A DNA stretch of 13,327 nt from an uncultured Verrucomicrobiota bacterium (GTDB lineage: Bacteria; Verrucomicrobiota; Kiritimatiellia; RFP12; UBA1067). The DNA lies in contig CAMPAA010000081.1 of NCBI GenBank assembly GCA_946631345.1, positions 1 through 13,327 on the forward strand. The letters run 5' to 3'. Below the pieces are notes generated by a model that saw only the letters and a list, made by a program, of their open reading frames with translations, did not search any database and had not been told where the DNA came from. Below, piece by piece: positions 1 to 5,164 of the stretch; within the stretch, counting starts at the first letter, position 1, and each line of letters opens with the position of its first letter. Both the position numbers and the translations under genes were made by a program.

Positions 1-30
1 TCTGCGCCCATCGCCTCATGACGTCTTTGC

Positions 31-41
31 ATTGTACCAAA
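31..41 (-). promoter_or_regulatory. Candidate extended -10 promoter at the left edge
   Basis: On the minus strand the sequence reads TTTGGTACAAT, which contains the extended -10 form TGnTAnAAT. It matches three other promoter candidates in this window. An ATG follows at 19-17 and opens six codons (M R R W A Q) before the window ends, so this may drive a gene lying beyond position 1. No clear -35 box is seen. This is a weak call because the gene itself is not visible. Confidence 0.3.
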
Positions 42-86
42 TCCGACATGCGGACGGAAGCCGGGAAATGCGCACAGATATCGACC

Positions 87-108
87 GCTTATCAACAGCT
101 TATCAACA
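87..108. repeat. Perfect 11-bp tandem duplication
   Basis: GCTTATCAACA occurs twice back to back, at 87-97 and 98-108. The inner copy supplies the TGA stop (105-103, minus strand) of the DUF262 stub. Each unit contains TTATCAACA, one mismatch from the DnaA-box form TTATCCACA. Two weak boxes in a decayed gene are not enough to call an origin. The duplication lies just past the point where DUF262 similarity stops, so it may mark a deletion or recombination junction. Confidence 0.6.
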
Positions 109-264
109 TCCGCCGCCGCGCTGTGCGGGCTTGTACACGAACTCACGCTGGTACGCGGGGCGGATGTTCAGCCGTCCGCCGTACTCCTTTACGCCCATCT
201 CGGCGGAATCGACATATCCATCTGCGACCTCTCGCACGGGAATCTCGTGCATCTCGATTTTCAT
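103..264 (-). pseudogene. Truncated DUF262 protein (N-terminal 53 residues)
   Basis: This reading frame encodes only 53 residues. It contains YGGRLNIRPAYQREFVYK, which is the conserved N-terminal signature of DUF262 (GmrS/ParB-nuclease-like) proteins; those are usually several hundred residues long. Family members found beside EcoRI-type adenine methyltransferases start in the same way, with an MKxEMHE-like opening and a YGGKLNIRPxYQREFVYKDKQR-type segment. Similarity ends right after the QR at about residues 48-49, followed by GGGC and a stop inside an 11-bp tandem repeat. The nuclease and NTPase parts are therefore missing and the product should be inactive. Its ATG overlaps the TGA of the YhcG-like gene (ATGA, 264-261), so translation was probably coupled. 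A short functional peptide is possible but unlikely. Confidence 0.75.
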
Positions 265-1292
265 GTTCTGTTTCCTTTTTTCGATGCCGCAGACAGTTCG
301 GTCTCGATGTCGTGTACCGACGGCAGACTGTCCTTGAAATCTCTCGGCAGCAGTTTAGTAAGCTTGTATTCTGAAACGCCAAGCAACTGTGCCGATGACT
401 TCAACGAGTATTCCGCCACAAGTCGCTTCTTGCGCTTGCAGATGAGCAGACCTATCGCATCGTTGTCGCTCGGATGCTTCAGCTGCTCGTTGACCGTCTG
501 CACGTAGAACCCAAGCTGCCCGACGAACTCCGGCTTGAACGCCCCCGTCTTGAGTTCCACGACCACATATCGCCTGAGCTTAAGATGATAGAAGAGAAGA
601 TCAACGAAGAACTCCTCCCCGTCCACCTCCAGCCGGTACTGCCGTCCGACAAACGAAAATCCGTTTCCGAGTTCCAGCAGAAAACGCGCGACGTTCTCGA
701 CGAGCGCGTCCTCCAGTTCCCGTTCCGTGTACTTTTCGCGCAGTGCGAGGAAGTCGAAGCAGTACGGATCCTTCAGCGTTTCCTGCGCCAGGTCGCTCTC
801 CGGTGCGGGCAGTTTTGCCGCGAAGTTCGTGACGGCGCGGCCTTTCGCGTGGTAGAGTTCCGCTTCCATCATGTTCATCAGCACATCGCGGCTCCATCCG
901 TTCTCCGCCGTCTTCCCCACGTAGAACAACGCCTCCTCGACCGATTCGGAATGCGTGAATATCTCGATGTTGTGTCCCCATGGAATCGCAAACACCAATT
1001 TGAAATCGTCAACAGCCCGTTGACGATTTGCAGTGACGGATTCGTCAACAGCCCGTTGACGATTTGCAGGAACAGCTTCTGCACCAAGCTGCTGCAAAAT
1101 TGGCGCATAGAACAGATAGAATCTCTTTGTGTACTTGAGATTTGTCACGGAAAAGCCTTCCATGTTTGGAAACTCTTCCTTGAGGTCGCGGCTGAGCCTG
1201 TCGAAGAACCCGCTGCCGTAGCCTGCATCAAGACGCTTCTCGGCAATATCCTTGCCCATCGACCAATAGAGCTGCAACAGTTCCGTGTTCAC
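261..1292 (-). CDS. YhcG/DUF1016 family PDDEXK nuclease, 5' end probably disrupted
   Basis: This is a YhcG-like protein. The N-terminal DUF1016 helical domain has ELLQLYWSMGKDIAEKR at 4-20 and the IPWGHN motif at 103-108. The C-terminal PDDEXK nuclease domain has FFVDLLFYH with Asp231, ELK with Glu246 and Lys248, and Gln259. The family are DNA nucleases often found near restriction-modification genes. The start given here is the first usable GTG, at 1292. The same frame stays open and family-like up to 1400, including YAAWLRSVK and IKRAQAKAAVRVN, but contains no ATG, GTG or TTG. An ATG at 1410 in the neighbouring frame would restore a full protein of about 382 residues if one base were removed near 1381-1383. 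The gene is therefore likely frameshifted, or translated as a shortened form lacking the first helix. A 12-residue repeat (ANRQRAVD twice, residues 76-95) sits in the linker. It overlaps the DUF262 stub by ATGA. Confidence 0.8.
   Translation of the reverse strand: MNTELLQLYWSMGKDIAEKRLDAGYGSGFFDRLSRDLKEEFPNMEGFSVTNLKYTKRFYLFYAPILQQLGAEAVPANRQRAVDESVTANRQRAVDDFKLVFAIPWGHNIEIFTHSESVEEALFYVGKTAENGWSRDVLMNMMEAELYHAKGRAVTNFAAKLPAPESDLAQETLKDPYCFDFLALREKYTERELEDALVENVARFLLELGNGFSFVGRQYRLEVDGEEFFVDLLFYHLKLRRYVVVELKTGAFKPEFVGQLGFYVQTVNEQLKHPSDNDAIGLLICKRKKRLVAEYSLKSSAQLLGVSEYKLTKLLPRDFKDSLPSVHDIETELSAASKKGNRT
1006..1069. repeat. Two in-frame 28-bp palindromic repeat copies inside the YhcG gene
   Basis: Two identical 28-base copies lie at 1006-1033 and 1042-1069, with a period of 36 bases (12 codons). 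Each begins with a perfect inverted repeat, TCGTCAAC and GTTGACGA, separated by five bases (1006-1026 and 1042-1062). On the coding strand each yields the peptide ANRQRAVD. They sit in the linker just before the conserved IPWGHN motif of the nuclease, where added residues are probably tolerated. Confidence 0.9.
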
Positions 1293-1698
1293 CCTTACAG
1301 CCGCCTTGGCCTGCGCCCGTTTGATCTGCGCCTTGACGGAGCGCAGCCACGCGGCATATCCACCACGTCCAATCTTTGCGCCCTTTGCTTTCTTTGCGGC
1401 TTACAATCATCCCCTGTCCAAACAGGTCGAGCTGGGTGTACACGACTGGACTTGTGGCGTAGCATGTCGCAGTAAGGCTCCTCAGGCCAAGTGCGTTGAA
1501 GTTCATCGCAAAACATTTGAAGAAGTTGCTTTCGTAGGGATCGTCGCAGTTGCACAGCACGCGTTTGCCCTTGAAGTGCACGCGGTAATGCTTCAGCTCG
1601 TCCTCAATGAGCTGAAGGTTCGTGTAGAATTCGTCCTGCTTGTTCCTCGACGAATCATGAAGGTTGCTGTTGCCGTTTCTCGCTCCTCCTTCTCCCAT
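1228..1698 (-). pseudogene. EcoRI-family adenine methyltransferase, N-terminal remnant
   Basis: The first 95 or so residues (from ATG 1698) are a clear match in style to EcoRI-type adenine-specific DNA methyltransferases. They include NGNSNLHDSSRN at 8-19, DEFYT at 22-26, CNCDDPYESNFFK at 49-61 and ATCYATSP at 77-84. Family members are about 300 or more residues long. Here similarity stops at about residue 96 (near 1411), before the catalytic NPPF/NPPY-type motif. The rest of the open frame to 1228 is an out-of-frame reading of the YhcG gene. The enzyme should be inactive. The start at 1698 lies exactly 7 nt after an extended -10 box, suggesting a leaderless message. AAGGAGG lies just inside the frame, but no ATG follows it, so an ancestral start after that site may have been lost. 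The remnant runs directly into the ATG (1410) that probably once started the nuclease. Confidence 0.75.
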
Positions 1699-1705
1699 GC
1701 CGCGC

Positions 1706-1716
1706 ATTATACCACA
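1706..1716 (-). promoter_or_regulatory. Extended -10 promoter for the methyltransferase/nuclease remnant
   Basis: The minus strand reads TGTGGTATAAT, a perfect TATAAT with the TGn extension, in an otherwise GC-rich setting. The hexamer position 17 bases upstream (GTCGCG) does not resemble a -35 box, as expected for an extended -10 promoter. An ATG starts at 1698, 7 bases after the box, so the predicted transcription start coincides with the start codon. A second ATG at 1707 overlaps the box and cannot be in the message. Confidence 0.6.
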
Positions 1717-1772
1717 TCCCCTGCCGACGCGACACCCCGCCGCCTCAGTGCAAGAATTGCGGGCGCTCCACG

Positions 1773-1825
1773 AAAAAAAAAACTGGGCAGAACTGGGGCA
1801 TGCGCCTAAAACGAATGGCGGGCGT
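1773..1825 (-). terminator. Possible weak terminator after nspC
   Basis: Downstream of the nspC stop the minus strand has a GC-rich stretch with a small GGC-GCAT-GCC hairpin, and then a run of ten T (1782-1773). The stem is short and lies about 14 bases from the T run, so this is not a textbook intrinsic terminator. The T run, together with a new promoter at 1706-1716, makes this the likely 3' boundary of the polyamine transcript. Confidence 0.3.
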
Positions 1826-2962
1826 TCAGCCGAGGCGTGCGGCGAAATCGGCGTAGCCAAAGCGGCGGAGCAGCTCCTCCCGTCCGTCCTCGTGGCGGAA
1901 AACGATATCCGGAAGGTTCACGCCGTTGAAGGTGTTGTTCTTCACCATCGAGTAGATGGCCATGTCCTCGAACACCACCCTGTCGCCGGCGTTGAGCCGA
2001 TGCGGGAATGCGTATGTGCCGATCTCGTCCCCCGCGAGGCAGGTGGGGCCGCCAAAGCGGTATCGGAATGACGCTCCGGAGCATTGGCCGCAAGGCTCAG
2101 CAAGCGCGCCCTCGACGCGCGGCGTGTACGGCATCTCCAGGACGTCCGGCATATGGCAGGCGGCGCTCACGTCGAGGATCGCGTTCGACACCCCGTCCGC
2201 GCCCGGAGGCTGTATCTCAAGCACGCTCGCCTCCAGCGTTCCGGCGTTTAGGGCGATGGCCTCGCCAGGCTCAAGGTAGACGGTCAGGTGCGGATTCCGC
2301 GCGCGGAAGGCGTTAAGAAGCGCGACGAGCCCGTCAACGTCGTAGCCGGCCCGCGTTATGTGGTGGCCGCCGCCGAAGTTGACCCACTTCAGCCCTGGCA
2401 GAAGATCGCCGAACTTCGCCTCGAACCCGGAAAGCACCTTGCGCAGCTCATCAACGCCCTGCTCGCAGAGACAGTGGAAATGCAGCCCCTCTACCGGCGG
2501 CGGAAGTCCGCCGGCGGCGTCCAGCGCGCCCCTCGTCGTGCCGAGGCGCGATGACGGGCGGCACGGGTCGTAGGCTGGCGTGGTCGCCACCGACACCTCC
2601 GGGTTCACGCGCAGCCCCACCGACACGCCTCGCGCCCGCGCAATCTCCCCGTAGAGGGAAACCTGTCGCGGCGAATTGAACACGACGTGATCCACGATGC
2701 CGAGCAGCTCATCCATCTCCTCCCGGATGAACGCCGGCGCGAATACGTGAGTTTCGCCGCCGAAGCTGTCGCGGCCGTGCTTCGCCTCGAAAAGCGAACT
2801 CGCCGTGGTGCCGGCGAGATACTTCGCGCACAGCGGATACGCCGCCGCACAGGAGAAGGCCTTCTGCGCAAGCAGTATCTTCACGCCCGTGCGGTCCGAC
2901 ACGCCCTTGAGCACCTCAAGGTTCCGCCTCAGCGCGCACTCGTCGATCACGTACCGGGGCAT
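1826..2962 (-). CDS. nspC: Carboxynorspermidine/carboxyspermidine decarboxylase
   Basis: This PLP-dependent fold-III (alanine racemase-like) decarboxylase makes the last step to spermidine (or norspermidine) by removing the carboxyl group of carboxyspermidine. The protein is 378 residues, normal for the family. Visible landmarks are the PLP lysine in LLAQKAFS (Lys34), HFHCLCEQ at 161-168, the phosphate-binding NFGGGHH at 195-201 and YLEPGE at 229-234. Further on are the CHMPDVLEMPY segment at 269-279, the catalytic cysteine in GGPTCLAGD (Cys308) and MVKNNTFNG at 339-347. I chose ATG 2962 because it follows the dehydrogenase stop by 5 nt and has AAGGTG about 10 nt upstream. The open frame extends 14 codons further, but that stretch lies over the end of the dehydrogenase gene. 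Its pairing with a carboxyspermidine dehydrogenase and agmatinase strongly supports the function. Spermidine as product is inferred; norspermidine cannot be excluded. Confidence 0.93.
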   Translation of the reverse strand: MPRYVIDECALRRNLEVLKGVSDRTGVKILLAQKAFSCAAAYPLCAKYLAGTTASSLFEAKHGRDSFGGETHVFAPAFIREEMDELLGIVDHVVFNSPRQVSLYGEIARARGVSVGLRVNPEVSVATTPAYDPCRPSSRLGTTRGALDAAGGLPPPVEGLHFHCLCEQGVDELRKVLSGFEAKFGDLLPGLKWVNFGGGHHITRAGYDVDGLVALLNAFRARNPHLTVYLEPGEAIALNAGTLEASVLEIQPPGADGVSNAILDVSAACHMPDVLEMPYTPRVEGALAEPCGQCSGASFRYRFGGPTCLAGDEIGTYAFPHRLNAGDRVVFEDMAIYSMVKNNTFNGVNLPDIVFRHEDGREELLRRFGYADFAARLG

Positions 2963-2967
2963 GGGCG

Positions 2968-4245
2968 TCACGGCACCTTGACGGGATCGAACGTCTCCTT
3001 CCACGGCAGACCCTGCACGTTGAGCTCCGCCATGAACGGATCAGGGTCGAACTCTTCGCAGGTGTGCACGCCCTTTGCCGTCCACCTGCCCTCAAGGAAC
3101 ATCTTCGCTCCGATCATCGCCGGCACGCCCGTGGTGTAGCTGATGGCCTGCGAGCCGACCTCCGCGTAGCACTCCTGATGGTCGCATACGTTGTACACGT
3201 AGTAGCTCACGGGCTTGCCGTCCTTCACGCCTTCGAAGATGCAGCCGATGTTGGTCTTGCCCTTCGTGCGCGGCCCGAGCGTGGCGGGGTCCGGCAGGAG
3301 CGCCTTCAGGAACTGGATCGGCACGATGTCCACGCCGTTGAACTTCACCGGGTCGATGCGCGTCATGCCCACGTCCTCCAGGCACTTTAGGTGGGTAAGG
3401 TAGCTCTGGCCGAACGTCATGAAGAAGCGGATTCGCCTGATGCCCTTCAGGTTGCAGCCGAGCGACTCGAGCTCCTCGTGGTGGAGGAGGTACATATCCT
3501 TCTCGCCCACCTGGTCGAAGCTGTACACGCGCTTTATGGCCATGGGTGCAGTCTCCACCCACCAGCCCTTGTCGAACGCCTTGCGGTTCTCGACTGGCAC
3601 CTCCGGCGCGTCAGCCGCCGGATCCGCCACCCAATAGCTGCCCTTAGCGGACACCTCGCGGATGTTGATCTCCGGGTTGAAGTTCGTGGCGAACGGGTAG
3701 CCGTGGTCGCCGCCGTTGCAGTCGAGGATGTCGAGCGTGTGGATCTCGTCGAAGTAGTGCTTCTGCGCGTACGCCGAGAACACCTGCGTAACGCCGGGGT
3801 CAAACCCGCAGCCGAGAATCGCCGTCAGCCCCGCCTTCTCGAACCTCTCGCGGTACGCCCACTGCCAGGAGTACTCGAAGTGTGCATCGTCCGGCGGCTC
3901 GTAGTTGGCGGTGTCGAGGTAGGATACTCCGGCGGCGAGGCATGCGTCCATGATGGCGAGATCCTGGTACGGCAGGGCGATGTTCATCACGAGGTCGGGC
4001 TTGAACCCGCGTATCATCGCCGCCGTCGCATCGACATCCATCGCGTCGAGCGCGGCAGTTGTGATGGCGGTCTTCCTTCCGCCCTTGCCGAAGCCTCGCC
4101 TCTCGATGTCCGCCTTGATCGCGTCGCAGCGCGCTTTCGTGCGGGACGCGATCAGCAGCTCGCCGAACACGTCCGGGTTCTGGGCCATCTTCGCAGCAGC
4201 CACTCCGGCTACGCCGCCGGCCCCGATAAGCATCACTCTTGCCAT
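2968..4245 (-). CDS. Carboxynorspermidine/carboxyspermidine dehydrogenase (saccharopine dehydrogenase family)
   Basis: This enzyme reductively condenses aspartate semialdehyde with putrescine (or diaminopropane), giving carboxyspermidine (or carboxynorspermidine) with NADPH. The protein has 425 residues. It opens with a Rossmann nucleotide-binding loop, VMLIGAGGVAGVAAAK (residues 4-19). It continues with DTANYEPPDD at 111-120, the family block GCGFDPGVTQVFSAYA at 145-160, and DILDCNGGDHGYPFATNFNP at 172-191. The C-terminal half carries YYVYNVCDHQECYAEVG (348-364) and TTGVPAMIGAKM (371-382). ATG 4245 is chosen because the Rossmann motif follows at once and a strong AGGAGGAGG lies about 7 nt upstream. 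A longer frame upstream is only a shadow of speB. The stop is 5 nt before nspC. Lysine-pathway saccharopine reductase is the alternative, but the neighbours argue for polyamine synthesis. Confidence 0.92.
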   Translation of the reverse strand: MARVMLIGAGGVAGVAAAKMAQNPDVFGELLIASRTKARCDAIKADIERRGFGKGGRKTAITTAALDAMDVDATAAMIRGFKPDLVMNIALPYQDLAIMDACLAAGVSYLDTANYEPPDDAHFEYSWQWAYRERFEKAGLTAILGCGFDPGVTQVFSAYAQKHYFDEIHTLDILDCNGGDHGYPFATNFNPEINIREVSAKGSYWVADPAADAPEVPVENRKAFDKGWWVETAPMAIKRVYSFDQVGEKDMYLLHHEELESLGCNLKGIRRIRFFMTFGQSYLTHLKCLEDVGMTRIDPVKFNGVDIVPIQFLKALLPDPATLGPRTKGKTNIGCIFEGVKDGKPVSYYVYNVCDHQECYAEVGSQAISYTTGVPAMIGAKMFLEGRWTAKGVHTCEEFDPDPFMAELNVQGLPWKETFDPVKVP

Positions 4246-4282
4246 GTCAAACCTCCTCCTTGTGGTATGAAAGTAGGTGCGT

Positions 4283-4293
4283 ATTCTATCACA
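4283..4293 (-). promoter_or_regulatory. Candidate internal promoter before the dehydrogenase
   Basis: The minus strand reads TGTGATAGAAT, overlapping the TGA stop of speB (4291-4289). It matches the extended -10 motif seen at 1706 and 11925. The leader to ATG 4245 would be about 30 nt and contains the strong AGGAGGAGG ribosome site. No good -35 box is visible. It would let the dehydrogenase and decarboxylase be transcribed independently of the upstream operon. Confidence 0.4.
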
Positions 4294-5137
4294 TCGTCGC
4301 CGTTGCGGACGCCGCCAGCAGCTCTTCGCGCAGAAGCTTGCACGCGAGGGCTGTGGATCTGCCTGACGGGTCGAGGGTGGGCGCCAGCTCCACGTTGTCG
4401 AATGCGACCACGCGGAACCGCGCGAACACGTCGAGCAGCGCGCCGAGAAGCTCGCGGAAACGCAGCCCTCCCGCCTCCTGCGTGCCCGTGCCCGGAAACT
4501 CCGATGGGTCGAGCACGTCCATGTCCACCGTGAGATACACTGGCGTGCCTGCCGGGAGCGAAAGCCGCGGGAGCGTGGCGCACGTGTGGCGCTCAGTCGC
4601 CACATGCCCTTCCGCCATGAACGCGAACTCCTCGCGCGTGCCGGAGCGTATGCCGAACTGGTGGATGCGCCCGTCGCCGAGGATGTCGTGGCAGCGGCGG
4701 AGCACGCACGCATGGGAGAGCGGGTTGCCTAAATAGTCCGCGCGCAGATCTGCATGGGCGTCGAAGTGGATGATGTGCAGCGACGGGTGGTGCCTGGCGG
4801 CGGCGCGCACCGCGCCGAGCGTCACGAGGTGTTCGCCGCCGAGCAGCACGGGCGTCTTTCCGTCCGTGAAGATCGAATCGGCCTTCGCCTCGATCAACGC
4901 AAGCGCAGGCTCGGGCGCGCCGAACGGCAGTTCGAGATCGCCCGCGTCGTGCACTCGGATGTCCTCGAGGTCGCGGTTCTGGTATGGCGAAAAGGTCTCG
5001 ATGCCGAAAGATTCCGTACGCATCGCCTGCGCGCCGAAGCGCGCCCCCGGACGGAAGCTCGTGGTGGAGTCGTACGGCGCGCCGAACAGGACGAAGTCGG
5101 CGGCCTCATATGGCGCATCTGCTGCAATGAATGACAT
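4289..5137 (-). CDS. speB: Agmatinase (ureohydrolase family)
   Basis: This enzyme hydrolyses agmatine to putrescine and urea, using two manganese ions. The 282-residue protein has the full set of ureohydrolase metal ligands: GGEH (His103), HFDAHAD (Asp126, His128, Asp130) and VDMDVLD (Asp205, Asp207). It also has the substrate-side blocks SHACVLRR at 141-148, EFPGTGTQEAGG at 213-224 and VELAPTLDPSGRSTAL at 249-264. The length fits the family. ATG 5137 is the only reasonable start, with PYDSTTSFRPGA following early, yet no Shine-Dalgarno-like sequence precedes it. Translation may depend on coupling to the DUF4838 gene, whose stop is 27 nt upstream. The next genes use putrescine to make spermidine, which supports agmatinase over guanidinobutyrase or arginase. 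The arginine decarboxylase that would supply agmatine is not in the window. Confidence 0.92.
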   Translation of the reverse strand: MSFIAADAPYEAADFVLFGAPYDSTTSFRPGARFGAQAMRTESFGIETFSPYQNRDLEDIRVHDAGDLELPFGAPEPALALIEAKADSIFTDGKTPVLLGGEHLVTLGAVRAAARHHPSLHIIHFDAHADLRADYLGNPLSHACVLRRCHDILGDGRIHQFGIRSGTREEFAFMAEGHVATERHTCATLPRLSLPAGTPVYLTVDMDVLDPSEFPGTGTQEAGGLRFRELLGALLDVFARFRVVAFDNVELAPTLDPSGRSTALACKLLREELLAASATATM

Positions 5138-5164
5138 GATGGTATGTGTTGCGGTTGGTGAAGC

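Noticed and set aside
87..108. Replication origin or DnaA-box cluster
   Set aside because: Only two one-mismatch boxes created by a short tandem duplication, with no AT-rich unwinding element and no dnaA or parAB nearby.
18..507. Plus-strand open frames over the DUF262 stub and the nuclease 3' end
   Set aside because: They are rich in Arg, Ser and Cys, lack ribosome sites, show no recognisable motif, and lie opposite clear minus-strand genes.
1006..1069. CRISPR array
   Set aside because: Only two 28-base copies with an 8-base spacer, in frame inside a coding gene, and no cas genes.
474..1475. Long plus-strand open frame of 333 codons
   Set aside because: It is antisense to the YhcG nuclease, whose motifs are unmistakable; the translated plus-strand protein has no family features.
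1773..1782. Strong intrinsic terminator at the A10/T10 run
   Set aside because: No stable stem lies directly before the T run on the minus strand, so it is kept only as a weak candidate.
3391..4533. Plus-strand open frame of 380 codons
   Set aside because: It is the antisense of the dehydrogenase and part of speB; long antisense frames are expected in GC-rich DNA.
4246..4713. Upstream extension of the dehydrogenase frame
   Set aside because: The added residues are an out-of-frame reading of speB, and the Rossmann motif plus strong ribosome site fix the start at 4245.
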